Origin: Nocardioides panzhihuensis | GTDB lineage: Bacteria; Actinomycetota; Actinomycetes; Propionibacteriales; Nocardioidaceae | Length of the DNA: 64,000 nucleotides | Assembly (NCBI RefSeq): GCF_013408335.1 | Contig: NZ_JACBZR010000001.1 | Span: 4,503,501 to 4,567,500, forward strand | Direction: 5' to 3' | Shown: positions 7,034 through 16,408 of the stretch, piece by piece | Numbering within the stretch: the first letter of the stretch is position 1 | How the letters are laid out: every line of letters starts with the position of its first letter | Made by a program: the position numbers and the translations under genes | Notes under the pieces: model-generated | What the model was told of the DNA's origin: nothing | Database searches by the model: none | Seen by the model: the letters and a program-made list of their open reading frames with translations, nothing else

Positions 7034-7969
7034 GCGGACGAATCGCTCCCCCGCCCGCTTGACCATCTCGGCCAGCTCGGCGGGCTGCTCGACCGTGAAC
7101 TCGGCATCGACGCCGGCGAGGATCATCATCGGCCAGCCCAGGTCGTCGGCCTGCATCCGCATCCGGCAGCCGCCTTCGGCGGCCTCGACCTGGCCCCAGC
7201 GCCCCACGTGCCGTGCGACCACGTCGGCCTCGGCCTGGACGTGGACGCAGATGTCGTGGGCGGCAGACCGGGAGCGGATCCCGGCCTGAACGTATGCCGC
7301 CGCGTCCCCGCCGGGGATCTCCCGCGGGCGGAAGATCTGGCCGGTGGTCGTCGGGTCGCTGACCCGATCGACCCGGAACGAGCGCCAGTCCAGACGGACC
7401 CGGTCATAGGCGAGGAGATACCAGCGGTTGCCGAGCGTCACCAACCGGTGCGGCTCGACGCGACGCCGGGTCGGCTCGGCCTCGGGCGCCTGGTAGGTGA
7501 AGGTCAGCGCCTCGTCGTCGCGGCAGGCCTGCGCCAGGACACCGAGAACTCCGGCGTCCAGCGACACCCGGCCGCCCCACGGGATCGAGTCCGTCTGCGA
7601 GGTGACCGCGTCCATCCGCCGCCGTAGCCGCGGCGGCATCAGCGCGACGACCTTTCCCAGCGCCTGGGCCGAGGTCTCCCCCATCCCGGCCACCGGGCCG
7701 GCGGCGGCCGTGCGCAGCCCCACCGCGATCGCGACCGCCTCCTCGTCGTCGAGCAGCAGCGGCGGAAGCGCGTTGCCGGCACGGAGCTGGTAGCCCCCAG
7801 CAACCCCGCGGGTGGCGTCCACGTCATAGCCGAGGTCTCGCAGCCGCTCGATGTCGCGGCGCAGCGTGCGTTCGCTGACCTCGAGGCGTACGGACAGGTC
7901 CGTGCCGGGCCAGAAACGGTGGGTCTGCAGCAGCGAGAGAAGCTGCAGCATCCGGGCGCTCGTGCTCAT
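7013..7969 (-). CDS. WYL-domain transcriptional regulator with N-terminal HTH (HTH_11)
   Basis: A 318-residue DeoR/YafY-type regulator. The N-terminal helix-turn-helix is visible in SARMLQLLSLLQTHRFWPGTDLS and SERTLRRDIERLRDLGYDV. The WYL sensor domain starts around residue 140 (FTYQAPEAEPTRRRVEPHRL, NRWYLLAYDRVRLDWRSFRVDR) and is followed by the WCX extension. WYL domains are thought to sense nucleic-acid or nucleotide ligands. The chosen ATG starts at MSTSARMLQLL; ATGs at 7990 and a longer frame to 8041 are less likely. It is divergent from the ABC exporter at 8182 and could control it through the palindromes between them. Confidence 0.88.
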   Translation of the reverse strand: MSTSARMLQLLSLLQTHRFWPGTDLSVRLEVSERTLRRDIERLRDLGYDVDATRGVAGGYQLRAGNALPPLLLDDEEAVAIAVGLRTAAAGPVAGMGETSAQALGKVVALMPPRLRRRMDAVTSQTDSIPWGGRVSLDAGVLGVLAQACRDDEALTFTYQAPEAEPTRRRVEPHRLVTLGNRWYLLAYDRVRLDWRSFRVDRVSDPTTTGQIFRPREIPGGDAAAYVQAGIRSRSAAHDICVHVQAEADVVARHVGRWGQVEAAEGGCRMRMQADDLGWPMMILAGVDAEFTVEQPAELAEMVKRAGERFVRSGAVTS

Positions 7970-8110
7970 GAGAACGACCCTAGGCGTCATTGCGGTCAAT
8001 TCATGACCTGATTGCCCAGGACCCCGACGGTGAGCCTGCACGACGGCCGGCTCGCCCCCTCCTCGAGCCGCCCGCCGCCGCGCTTTGTCTCTTACCCACT
8101 CGTCGGGCTT

Positions 8111-8159
8111 CTAAACCGGTTAGCAGAAGAAACTTTCGAAAGCGGTCAGAAACTGACCG
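8111..8159. promoter_or_regulatory. Three consecutive palindromes in the promoter region of the ABC exporter
   Basis: Between the divergent WYL regulator and the exporter lie CTAAACCGGTTAG (8111-8123, one mismatch), CTTTCGAAAG (8133-8142, perfect) and CGGTCAG-AAA-CTGACCG (8143-8159, perfect). They end 22 bp before the ATG at 8182. Such a cluster is typical of repressor operators. The acting protein is unknown; the adjacent WYL regulator is the nearest candidate. Confidence 0.6.
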
Positions 8160-8181
8160 GATTCTTTCAGATGCTTGAGCC

Positions 8182-9198
8182 ATGACGAACCACACCAACC
8201 AGCAGCCGGTGATCAGCGCTCGAGGGCTGACGAAGCACTTCTCTAGAGGCAAGAAGACCGTCGAAGCGGTGCGCGGCCTCGACCTCGAGATCCACCGGGG
8301 CGAGCTCGTCGCCTTCCTCGGTCCCAACGGAGCCGGCAAGTCGACCACGCTGCGGATGCTGACCACTCTCATCCCGCCCACCTCCGGCACCGCAGAGGTC
8401 GCCGGCCACGACGTCGTCCGCGCCCAGGGGGCCGTCCGGCGCTCGATCGGCTACGTCGGCCAGGGCAACGCCGCCGCGTACATCCAGCGCGGACGCGACG
8501 AGCTGATGTCCCAGGCTCGCGCCCACGGCATCCCGCGCGCTGCCGCGAAGGCCCGCATCGACGAGCTGCTCTCGGCCTTCGATCTGCAGGAGTACGCGGA
8601 CCGCACGGTCCAGACGCTGAGCGGAGGCCAGCGGCGGCGTCTCGACATCGCGATCGGCCTGCTCAACCATCCCGAGGTGCTGTTCCTCGACGAGCCGTCG
8701 ACCGGCCTCGACCCGCAGAACCGCGCCAACCTGCAGGACCAGATCCAACGGCTCCACGACGACGGCACCACGATCGTGCTCACCACGCACTATCTCGAGG
8801 AGGCGGACGCGCTCGCCGGCCGGGTGATCGTCATCGACCACGGCCTGGTGATCGCAGACGACACCGCCTCCAGGCTCAAGGAGAGGCTCGGCGACCTGCT
8901 GCTCCTCACCTTCGGCACCGAGGGGGATGCGACAGCCGCAGCCGCTCGCGCGGAGTCGGGGCTGACCGGCCCGACCGTCGTCGAGCGCACGGGCACGCAG
9001 GTCTCGATCCGGAGCCCGCGCGGCGCCGACACCGCCCCGGCGCTGGCCATCGACCTGGCGGCCCACGGCACACCCGCGATCCGGATGGAAGTCCGCACCC
9101 CCACCCTCGACGACGTCTTCCTCGACCTGACCGGGCGCAGCCTGCGCGAGTCGGCCGAGTCCGCCAGCAACACCCAGACCGAAGGAGCAGCAGCATGA
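8182..9198 (+). CDS. ABC exporter ATP-binding subunit, DrrA-like
   Basis: A 338-residue ATPase of the daunorubicin-resistance (DrrA) type that powers export with the membrane subunit encoded next. Motifs: Walker A GPNGAGKST (about residue 51), Q-loop GYVGQGN, signature LSGGQRRRLD, Walker B VLFLDEPSTGLDP and switch His in TTHYLEEAD. The C-terminal extension (about 225-338, ending near RMEVRTPTLDDVFLDLTGR) is typical of DrrA. Its stop overlaps the permease start by 4 bp (ATGA), so the two are translationally coupled. Confidence 0.95.
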   Translation: MTNHTNQQPVISARGLTKHFSRGKKTVEAVRGLDLEIHRGELVAFLGPNGAGKSTTLRMLTTLIPPTSGTAEVAGHDVVRAQGAVRRSIGYVGQGNAAAYIQRGRDELMSQARAHGIPRAAAKARIDELLSAFDLQEYADRTVQTLSGGQRRRLDIAIGLLNHPEVLFLDEPSTGLDPQNRANLQDQIQRLHDDGTTIVLTTHYLEEADALAGRVIVIDHGLVIADDTASRLKERLGDLLLLTFGTEGDATAAAARAESGLTGPTVVERTGTQVSIRSPRGADTAPALAIDLAAHGTPAIRMEVRTPTLDDVFLDLTGRSLRESAESASNTQTEGAAA

Positions 9199-10001
9199 CC
9201 ACCCTCACCGTCCAGACCGCCCAGGTCCAGCGCACCACCCGATCGCTCAGCAGGCCGACCGGGTTCCTCACCGACACCTGGACCGTGCTCGTCCGCGAGC
9301 TCACACCGAAGCTGCGTCAGCCGGCCTCGATGCTCTTCGCGATGATGCAGCCGCTGGTCTTCCTCGCTCTCTTCGCACCGCTCCTGCCCGATGTCGAGAA
9401 CGGCAGCGCGCTGCAGTGGTTCGTACCGGGCATCGTCGTCATGACCGCACTGATGGGCGCCTCGATGACCGGCGCCGACCTGAGCGCGGAGATCCGATCC
9501 GGCTCGCACGAACGACTGCTGGTCTCACCTCTCTCCAGGCCGTCGCTGCTGGTCGGGCGGGCCTTGAAGGAGGTCGTCCCGGTGCTGGTCCAGACGGCGG
9601 TCATCCTCGTCGTGGTGACCCCGTTCAGCTTCGACCTCCACCTCGGTGGGGCTCTGGTCGGATCGGTCATCGTCTCGCTCTTCGCCATCGGCCTCGGCGC
9701 GCTCAGCTTCGCCCTCGCCACCGCGGCGAAGGAGCAGGACTGGGTCTTCTGGACGGTCCAGCAGATGCTGATCTTCCCGCTGCTGCTCCTCTCCGGCGTG
9801 CTCCTCCCCCTCGACGGCGCCCCCGGCTGGCTGCGGTTCCTCAGCGACATCAATCCGATGACGTACGTCGTGGAGGCAGCCCGAGCGCTCTTCGCCGGCC
9901 AGTTCCCGGCCGATGTCGTCATCAGCGGCTTCGTCGCGGCGACGGCCGTCGCCGTGGTCGGCGTGCTCGTCGGCGTACGGACCATGGAGCGGTCGAGCTG
10001 A
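9195..10001 (+). CDS. ABC-2 type permease, DrrB-like
   Basis: A 268-residue inner-membrane subunit of the exporter. About 60 N-terminal residues precede six hydrophobic segments, including MLFAMMQPLVFLALFAPLL, a GIVVMTALMGASMTG helix and the ABC-2 signature region near WTVQQMLIFPLLLLSGVLLPLD. The LRFLSDINPMTYVVEAARALF motif is characteristic of DrrB-type permeases. Overlapping start and stop with the ATPase gene indicate fixed stoichiometry. It probably exports a hydrophobic drug or lipid; the substrate cannot be told. Confidence 0.93.
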   Translation: MTTLTVQTAQVQRTTRSLSRPTGFLTDTWTVLVRELTPKLRQPASMLFAMMQPLVFLALFAPLLPDVENGSALQWFVPGIVVMTALMGASMTGADLSAEIRSGSHERLLVSPLSRPSLLVGRALKEVVPVLVQTAVILVVVTPFSFDLHLGGALVGSVIVSLFAIGLGALSFALATAAKEQDWVFWTVQQMLIFPLLLLSGVLLPLDGAPGWLRFLSDINPMTYVVEAARALFAGQFPADVVISGFVAATAVAVVGVLVGVRTMERSS

Positions 10002-10015
10002 ACCGGTCGAGACAC

Positions 10016-10037
10016 TTGACCTCAAGTTCACTTTAGC
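10016..10037 (+). promoter_or_regulatory. SoxR/MerR-type operator overlapping a promoter
   Basis: TTGACC (10016-10021) is a good -35. It is overlapped by CCTCAAGTTCACTTTAGC (10020-10037), which matches the SoxR box CCTCAAGTTAACTTGAGG at 15 of 18 positions. This placement in the -35/-10 spacer is the hallmark of MerR-family activation. The ATG of the MFS gene follows at 10053. No MerR-type gene is nearby, so any regulator must act in trans. Confidence 0.55.
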
Positions 10038-10052
10038 TTCCAGACTGGGCGC

Positions 10053-11555
10053 ATGACTCCCAGACCCCGCACGGCTCCGAGCCCGACAACGATCGTGCTC
10101 ACCGTCATCGCCGGCACGGTGATGATCCCGATCGACATCACGATCGTCGCGGTCGCGATCGCCCGTCTCTCCCAGGAGACGGGCGCTTCGCTGCCGGTGA
10201 TCCAATGGGTGGCCACCGGCTACACGCTCGCGCTGGCGACGGTCATCCCGGCCGCGGCCTGGGCGATCAGCCGGTTCGGCGCCCGCCGGGTGTTCTTGAC
10301 CGCGATCGTCGTCTTCACGATCGGCTCCGGCCTCGTCGCGACGTCCTGGAACGTGGAGTCGCTGATCGCGTTCCGGGTCCTGCAGGGGCTCGGCGGCGGC
10401 TTCGTGATGCCGGCGGCGATGACCCTGACGCTACGCTCGGCGCCCCCGGCGGAGCGGGGTCGGCTGATGGCCCTGATGGGCCTGCCGGTGCTGATCGGCC
10501 CGGTCTTCGGGCCGGTGCTGGGCGGCTGGCTGCTCGACACGATGTCGTGGCGCTGGATGTTCCTCATCAACCTGCCGCTCGGGCTGCTCGGCATCATCCT
10601 CGGGCTGCGCAACCTCCCGCGCCTGGACAGCGGACCGAGCGCCCGCCTGGACGTGCGCGGCCTGCTCCTGCTTCCTCCCGCGATGGCGCTCCTCGTGCTG
10701 GGCACCTCGTTCGCCGAAGGGACGCTTCTCTCCGCAGAGGTGCTGGTCCCGATCGGAGCCGGGATCATCCTCGTGGCGCTCTTCGTCCGGCACGCCCTCC
10801 GCACCACCGCACCGCTCCTGGACATCAGACTCCTCAAGCGTCGCCTGACCGGCGGCAGCGCCGTGCTGCTGTTCTGCTTCGCCGGTGGCTACTTCGGCTC
10901 GATGATCCTGGTGCCGCTCTACTGGCAGGTCGTCCGAGGCGAGTCCGCCACCACCGCCGGTCTGCTGATGGCTCCCGCCGGCATCGCGGCCGGGATCATG
11001 ATCCAGGTCGCCGGCCGTCTCATCGACCGCTTCCCGCCGCTGCCGGTGATCGGCTCGGGCATCGTGGTCTCCACCCTCGGCTTCGCGGCCCTGGCGCTCC
11101 AGCTGAGCGCGGATGCGCCCATGCTGGCACTCGCCACGACCCACGCCATCGCGACCGCGGGCGCCGGGTTCGTGATGCTGCCGACCATGACCATCGCCAC
11201 CCGCTACCTCGAGGACAGTGCCATCCCCGCCGGCTCGACGATGATCAACGTGTTGAACCAGGTCGCCACCGCACTGTGCACAGCCGGCGTCTCGGTGCTC
11301 CTGGCAGCCGCGCTCTCCGCGCGCCTGCCCGGACTGGGCAGCGACGGCATCGGTGCGCTCAGCTCCGTGTCGCCTGGCGAGCTCGAGGCCGTCGCGCCGC
11401 TGGCCGCCGAGGCCCTGCAGGTCGCGTTCTGGCTCCCGGTCACGATGATGGCGGTCTCGGCCGTGATCGCGTTCGTCGTCTTCCGTCGTTCGCCGTCCGC
11501 CGGCTCCATGCCTGTCGACAGCCGTCAGCCCGTGGCTGCGGCGGTCGCCGATTAG
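10053..11555 (+). CDS. DHA2-family MFS multidrug efflux transporter (14 TM)
   Basis: A 500-residue proton-driven drug exporter of the EmrB/QacA type. The first helix carries IDITIVAVAI (motif D1-like), loop 2-3 has SRFGARRVFL (motif A) and helix 5 has GPVFGPVLGGWLLD (motif C of antiporters). Hydrophobic segments fit fourteen helices. The SoxR/MerR-like box lies 15 bp upstream of its start. It follows the ABC exporter by 51 bp but has its own promoter. Its stop overlaps the converging CAP-domain gene by 4 bp. Confidence 0.93.
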   Translation: MTPRPRTAPSPTTIVLTVIAGTVMIPIDITIVAVAIARLSQETGASLPVIQWVATGYTLALATVIPAAAWAISRFGARRVFLTAIVVFTIGSGLVATSWNVESLIAFRVLQGLGGGFVMPAAMTLTLRSAPPAERGRLMALMGLPVLIGPVFGPVLGGWLLDTMSWRWMFLINLPLGLLGIILGLRNLPRLDSGPSARLDVRGLLLLPPAMALLVLGTSFAEGTLLSAEVLVPIGAGIILVALFVRHALRTTAPLLDIRLLKRRLTGGSAVLLFCFAGGYFGSMILVPLYWQVVRGESATTAGLLMAPAGIAAGIMIQVAGRLIDRFPPLPVIGSGIVVSTLGFAALALQLSADAPMLALATTHAIATAGAGFVMLPTMTIATRYLEDSAIPAGSTMINVLNQVATALCTAGVSVLLAAALSARLPGLGSDGIGALSSVSPGELEAVAPLAAEALQVAFWLPVTMMAVSAVIAFVVFRRSPSAGSMPVDSRQPVAAAVAD

Positions 11556-12637
11556 TAGCGGTTGCCCGGATACGGCTGGCCGAAGTCCGGGCGACCTGGC
11601 CGACGCTGGACGGGACGACCCTGAAGGGGACGGCCGGGGTTGGGCCTGCGGGGGTCGGGTCTGCCGGGGACGGGGCGGGCGGCGGGATAGGCCTGGCCTC
11701 GTTGGGCCGGGCCGCCGGGGTAGGGCCCGGCCCGCCGGACAGGTCGGGCGGGGAGGGCATCCTGCTCGCGCCGGCGCCGGCGTCGGCGCCGAGCCAGGAA
11801 CAGGGCCGCGAGCAGCCCCAGCCCGGAGAGCGCGAGCACTCCGACGGCCATCTCGACATAGCCGATCCCGAACAGCCCGCTCGCGGCCGGCGCCGGGCCC
11901 TTCGAGACGTCGGTGAACGTCACCGGGCCCGCCGTCTCGGAGTCGCCGTACGCCAGGGCGTCGGCCGACTCGGACGGCGACGCCGAAGGCGACCCGGAGG
12001 GCGACGCCGATGACGACTGCGACGCGGAGGCGGAGGCGGAAGCAGAGGGCGTACGCGACGGAGCCGGCGCCGCGGTCGCCGACCGCTCGGTCCGCGGGGT
12101 CTGACGAGGAGTAGGTGACTTGGTCGGCGCCTTGGTCGATGCCGGCGCCCGCGGGGAGGGCTTGGGCTGCGCGGTCGGCCGCACGCCCGGTGGGTACTTG
12201 GCGAAGACCTGCACGCCCCAACTGGTGCCGTCGACCACGACGAAGGCGATCCCGATGTGGGTGTAGTCGCCCAGGATGTTGGCCCGGTGCCCATCGGAGC
12301 TCATCCAGCCCCGGTGCATCGCGGCACCGGTCCGGTAGCCCTGGGCGACGTTCTCCCCGACCCCCTGCCACCCTTCCGGCACCTGCTCGGCGAGATCAGG
12401 ATTGTGCGAGAGCGAACCGTCGGCGGCGATCTTGCGAGCCCACTTCCTCGCCAGCGCGTCGAGGGCGGAGTCGCGCGCGAGCGGTTCTCGACCGGCGTCG
12501 GCACGCGCGGCGTTCGCCAGCCGCTTGATCGTGCCGCCCTCCCCCGCGGACGCCGGGCCAGCGCTGAGCAGCAGCGCAGCTGTCGCGAGCAGCAGGGCGA
12601 GGACACAGGACACGAGGCGATGCATGTGGGGGAACAT
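11552..12637 (-). CDS. Secreted CAP/SCP-domain protein with C-terminal membrane anchor and basic proline-rich tail
   Basis: A 361-residue protein. A signal peptide (LVSCVLALLLATAALLLSAGPASA) precedes a CAP domain (about 30-150) with GENVAQGY, the SSDGHRANIL signature and an FVVVDGTSWGVQVFAKY end. Then comes a Ser/Pro/Ala/Thr-rich linker, one transmembrane helix (VEMAVGVLALSGLGLLAALFL), a run of nine arginines and a proline/arginine-rich cytoplasmic tail. No LPXTG is present, so anchoring is by the helix. CAP domains in bacteria are often lipid-binding or peptidase-like. Start chosen at 12637; ATG 12625 is possible. Frames further upstream would run into purL. Confidence 0.87.
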   Translation of the reverse strand: MFPHMHRLVSCVLALLLATAALLLSAGPASAGEGGTIKRLANAARADAGREPLARDSALDALARKWARKIAADGSLSHNPDLAEQVPEGWQGVGENVAQGYRTGAAMHRGWMSSDGHRANILGDYTHIGIAFVVVDGTSWGVQVFAKYPPGVRPTAQPKPSPRAPASTKAPTKSPTPRQTPRTERSATAAPAPSRTPSASASASASQSSSASPSGSPSASPSESADALAYGDSETAGPVTFTDVSKGPAPAASGLFGIGYVEMAVGVLALSGLGLLAALFLARRRRRRRREQDALPARPVRRAGPYPGGPAQRGQAYPAARPVPGRPDPRRPNPGRPLQGRPVQRRPGRPDFGQPYPGNRY

Positions 12638-12695
12638 CCCCGCCAGGGTATCGACCTTTACTCGGGCCCGCTGCGCGCGATGTGGGCCTTCTCGA

Positions 12696-14984
12696 TCAGG
12701 CCAGCGCGTCCCGCAGGGTCGAGCGCCAGACGCCGGTGAGCTCCTCGAGCGGGATCTCGACGGTGCCGCCGTCGTAGGAGATCGAGTACGCCGCACCGCC
12801 CGTCACACCGAGCTGCGTCGCAGCGACCCCGTGGCGCTCGGCCAGCGAGGTCAGCCGCTCGACGTCGGCGGTCTTCACGGTGACGACCGCGCGGGCCACC
12901 GACTCCGAGAAGAGCGCGACGAACGGGTCGCCGGCGAGCGTGACCGAGACACCGATCCCCGAGGACATCGCCGGCTCGGCGAGCGCCTGCATCAGGCCAC
13001 CGTCGGAGAGGTCGTGGGCGGAGGTGACGAACCTCGCCTCCAGCAGCAGCTCGGCGAGTGCCTTCTCGGCAGCCAGGTTCACCTTGGGCGGCAGGCCACC
13101 GAGGTGGCGGTGCACGACGTGGGCCCACTCCGAGCCGGAGAGCTCCTCGTGGGTCTCACCGAGCAGGACGACGACCTCGTCGGCGGCCTGGAAGTCCGAA
13201 GGCGTACGCGTGGTGACGTCCTCGATCACACCGAGCGTCGCGACCACCGGCGTGGGGTGGATCGCGGTCTCGCCGGTCTGGTTGTAGAGGGAGACGTTGC
13301 CGCCGGTGACCGGGATGCCGAGCTCGAGGCAGGCGTCCTTCAGGCCGCGGGTCGCCTCGGCGAACTGCCACATCACGTCGGGATCCTCCGGGGACCCGAA
13401 GTTGAGGCAGTCGGAGATGGCCAGCGGCTTGGCGCCGACGGAGGCCACGTTGCGGTAGGACTCGGACAGCGCCAGCTGGGCGCCGGCGTACGGGTCCAGC
13501 TTGGCGAAGCGCCCGTTGGCGTCGGTCGCCAGCGCGACACCGAGGTTGGTCGACTCGTCGACGCGGATCATGCCGCCGTCGGCCGGCTGGGAGAGAACGG
13601 TGTTGCCGCGGACGTAGCGGTCGTACTGCTCGGTGATCCAGGACTTGTCGCAAAGGTTCTCCGAGGCGACCAGCTCGAGGATCGTCGAGCGGAGCTCGTC
13701 GGCCGAGGCCGCGCGCGGGAGCTTCTCGGCGACGTCGGCCTGCAGCGCGTCCTGCCACGACGGGCGGGCGTAGGGGCGCTCGTAGACCGGGCCGTCGTGG
13801 GCCACGGTGGTCGGGTCGACGTCGACGATGGTCTCGCCGTGCCAGTCGACGCGCAGCCGGCCCTCGCCGGTCACGGTGCCGATCACGGCCGCCTCGACGT
13901 CCCACTTGGTGCAGATGTCCATGAAGGTCGCCTCGTCCTCGGGCGCGATGACAGCCATCATCCGCTCCTGGGACTCGCTCATCAGGATCTCCTCCGGAGC
14001 GAGCGTCGAGTCGCGCAGCGGCACCCGCTCGAGGTGGACGTGCATGCCGCCGTCACCGGCAGCGGCGAGCTCGGAGGTGGCGCACGAGATGCCGGCCGCA
14101 CCGAAGTCCTGGATGCCGCGCACGATGCCGGCGGAGAAGAGCTCGAGGGTGCACTCGATCAGCAGCTTCTCCATGAACGGGTCGCCGACCTGCACGCTCG
14201 GCCGCTTCGCGGGGCCGTCCTCGTCGAACTCGACGCTCGCGAGGATCGAGGCGCCGCCGATGCCGTCGCCGCCGGTGCGCGCGCCGTACATGATCACCAG
14301 GTTGCCGGCACCGCTCGCCTTGGCGAGGTGCAGGTCCTCGTGGCGCAGCACGCCGACGCAGAGGGCGTTGACCAGCGGGTTTCCGAGGTAGGAGGCGTCG
14401 AAGACGGCTTCACCACCGATGTTGGGCAGGCCCAGGCAGTTGCCGTAGTGGCCGATGCCGGACACGATCCCGGGCAGGACACGGTGGGTGTCCTCCTCGG
14501 CCAGCGGGCCGAACCGGAGCGGGTCCATGACGGCGACCGGACGGGCACCCATCGCGAGGATGTCGCGGACGATCCCACCGATGCCGGTCGCGGCGCCCTG
14601 GTGCGGCTCGACGTAGGAAGGGTGGTTGTGCGACTCGACCTTGAAGGTCACCGCGTAGCCCTGGCCGACGTCGAGCACGCCCGCGTTCTCGCCGATGCCG
14701 GCGAGCATCTTGCCGGCCGGGGTCTCCTGCGGGATCTCGCCGAACTGCTTCAGGTGGACCTTGGAGGACTTGTAGGAGCAGTGCTCGGACCACATCACCG
14801 AGTACATCGCCAGCTCCGCACCGGTCGGCCGGCGGCCGAGGATGCGCTTGATCTCGGCGTACTCGTCCTCCTTCAGACCGAGCTCGGCCCAGGGCTGCTC
14901 TCGGTCTGGGTCACCGGCAGCGTGGTGCACGGTGTCCAGGAGCGGAAGATCGGACGCAACGGCAGCGGACGAAGTCTCGGTCAC
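12696..14984 (-). CDS. purL: Phosphoribosylformylglycinamidine synthase subunit PurL
   Basis: A 762-residue synthetase subunit that, with PurQ and PurS, converts FGAR, ATP and glutamine to FGAM in purine synthesis. Diagnostic segments are [16 protein letters not shown] near the N-terminus, [12 protein letters not shown], the glycine-rich GIGGIVRDI and later NFGSPEDP and GGNVSLYN motifs; length is that of the small-type PurL. The start is GTG at 14984. The partners purQ and purS lie about 10.4 kb away on the same strand, separated by accessory genes. Confidence 0.97.
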   Translation of the reverse strand: MTETSSAAVASDLPLLDTVHHAAGDPDREQPWAELGLKEDEYAEIKRILGRRPTGAELAMYSVMWSEHCSYKSSKVHLKQFGEIPQETPAGKMLAGIGENAGVLDVGQGYAVTFKVESHNHPSYVEPHQGAATGIGGIVRDILAMGARPVAVMDPLRFGPLAEEDTHRVLPGIVSGIGHYGNCLGLPNIGGEAVFDASYLGNPLVNALCVGVLRHEDLHLAKASGAGNLVIMYGARTGGDGIGGASILASVEFDEDGPAKRPSVQVGDPFMEKLLIECTLELFSAGIVRGIQDFGAAGISCATSELAAAGDGGMHVHLERVPLRDSTLAPEEILMSESQERMMAVIAPEDEATFMDICTKWDVEAAVIGTVTGEGRLRVDWHGETIVDVDPTTVAHDGPVYERPYARPSWQDALQADVAEKLPRAASADELRSTILELVASENLCDKSWITEQYDRYVRGNTVLSQPADGGMIRVDESTNLGVALATDANGRFAKLDPYAGAQLALSESYRNVASVGAKPLAISDCLNFGSPEDPDVMWQFAEATRGLKDACLELGIPVTGGNVSLYNQTGETAIHPTPVVATLGVIEDVTTRTPSDFQAADEVVVLLGETHEELSGSEWAHVVHRHLGGLPPKVNLAAEKALAELLLEARFVTSAHDLSDGGLMQALAEPAMSSGIGVSVTLAGDPFVALFSESVARAVVTVKTADVERLTSLAERHGVAATQLGVTGGAAYSISYDGGTVEIPLEELTGVWRSTLRDALA

Positions 14985-15040
14985 GGGCAGAAATCTACGT
15001 CAGAAGTGCCTGATCCCCCGAGTCGTCACCCCGGATCCGA

Positions 15041-15694
15041 TCATCTGGGCCGTCCGCGCCACTCCCGCAGGTCGCGGATCTCGCCGAACTCCTCGAGGGC
15101 TGCCCGGGCGACCTCGGCGTCCCCGGCGTACGCCGAGACGCTCCAGCCGTGGCCCTCGACCATCTCGGCGGTGATCCAGGTGGCTTCGCCGTGCGGGGTC
15201 GGCAGCCGGCGCGGACGCCAGGAGAGCGACATCGCCCCGTCGGTGCGCTGCTCGACCCTCGGGGTCGAGCCGGTGGCGTCGTGCTTCTTCCGACCGGTCT
15301 GCCACTCGCCCCAGTGGGCGTAGTGGAGGTGGACCTGCTCGCCGCGCCAGGACATCGAGCACTCGACGAAGAGATCACGCGCGCCGGCCTCACGGCGGGA
15401 GCACTCACCGCGCCGGACAGCGTCGTCGTGGCCGGGAAAGACCCACCTCAACCCTTCCACACCGCGTGGGTCCGGACAGCGGGTCAGCGAACCGGACCCG
15501 TTCCCGTCCCAGCAGACGTAGGGCGTGTTGGTCCGTTCGGTGGTCGAGCTGACCTGGTCGGCGACCGCGAACGGACCGACCACCTCGCCGCCGTGGGCGA
15601 CATGGATGATCCCGGCGACCGCGAGCGCGAGCAGGACGGTGATCGCGAAGAGGACGGGCGTGACCCGGTCACGTCGCTTCTGCACAGGCCCCAC
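15041..15694 (-). CDS. Hypothetical membrane-anchored protein
   Basis: A 217-residue protein without a recognised family. A single N-terminal hydrophobic helix (VLFAITVLLALAVAGIIHVA) follows the basic MGPVQKRRDRV, giving an uncleaved anchor or signal peptide. The exported part has four Cys (in YVCWDG, TRCPD, GECSRR and VECSMSW) that could form two disulfides, and many Trp residues. It lies 57 bp downstream of... the purL start on the same strand and may lead into purL transcription. Its own start at 15694 is preceded by a 169-bp divergent intergenic space. Confidence 0.7.
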   Translation of the reverse strand: MGPVQKRRDRVTPVLFAITVLLALAVAGIIHVAHGGEVVGPFAVADQVSSTTERTNTPYVCWDGNGSGSLTRCPDPRGVEGLRWVFPGHDDAVRRGECSRREAGARDLFVECSMSWRGEQVHLHYAHWGEWQTGRKKHDATGSTPRVEQRTDGAMSLSWRPRRLPTPHGEATWITAEMVEGHGWSVSAYAGDAEVARAALEEFGEIRDLREWRGRPR

Positions 15695-15863
15695 CCCCTA
15701 GCAGTTCGTCCTTTACCAAGGTAACGCCGCAGCGCGGCTTTGGTTAGGGCCAATAAACCAGGGACCAAGGTCCCTCCACGTCCGCCAGCCGAGATCCCTG
15801 ACCACCCAGCAGGCAGGCATCTAGTCTTCTATCTATAGTTATTCGCTAAAGAAAGGCTATATA

Positions 15864-16311
15864 GTGTCCTCTCCCACCAAGCTCAGCCGGCGCCACCTCC
15901 TGGCCACTGGGGCCGGTACGGTCGCCGCGACCGGTCTCGCCACCCCCGCCAACGCCGCCACCGAAGAACCGTTCAAGGCCCGCAAGGTCGATCGCCCGAG
16001 GCGCAGGCCCAACCTCCTGGTCATCCTGGGCGACGACCTCGGCTGGGCCGATCTGTCCGCCTACGGCGCCCCCGACATCGAGACGCCCAACCTGGACCGG
16101 CTGGCAGCCTCGGGCGTGCGGTTCACCGATGCGTACTCCGCCTCCGCGGTCTGCTCTCCCACCCGCTTCGGCCTCTACACCGGGCGCTACCCCGGCCGCC
16201 TGGCAGGACGTACGCGAGCAGGCTGACCTGGCCCGGAGGCGCCCCGAGGATCTGGCGAAGCTCCGTGCGGCCTGGGAGAAGATCGACGACACCCTGCTGG
16301 CGTACCCCTGA
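15864..16311 (+). pseudogene. Tat-exported sulfatase pseudogene with internal deletion
   Basis: The first frame (GTG 15864 to 16226) encodes a Tat signal (SRRHLLATGAGTVAATG) and the N-terminal sulfatase domain: NLLVILGDDLGWADL metal ligands and the CSPTR formylglycine motif, ending LYTGRYPGRL. It then switches directly to another frame carrying a sulfatase C-terminus (VREQADLARRRPEDLAKL ... LLAYP, stop at 16309-16311). Full sulfatases have roughly 450-500 residues; here about 300 central residues are missing. The junction lies near 16196-16215. No active enzyme can be made. The intact gene probably encoded an exported aryl- or glycan sulfatase. Confidence 0.88.
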
Positions 16312-16408
16312 TGTACGCCCGGCGATCTGATGTCAGGTCAACCAAACAGCGTCGTCTGCGCGAGTCCTCCGGTGTCGATGTGGCTGTTGTGACTAACGTG
16401 ACGAAACT

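Noticed and set aside
8182..11555. Antibiotic biosynthetic cluster around the ABC exporter and MFS pump
   Set aside because: Only transporters and regulators are present; no biosynthetic genes nearby.
12402..15323. 973-residue open frame antisense to purL
   Set aside because: Shadow of purL in high-GC codon usage; composition is Val/Asp/Gly/Arg-biased and no known motif is seen.
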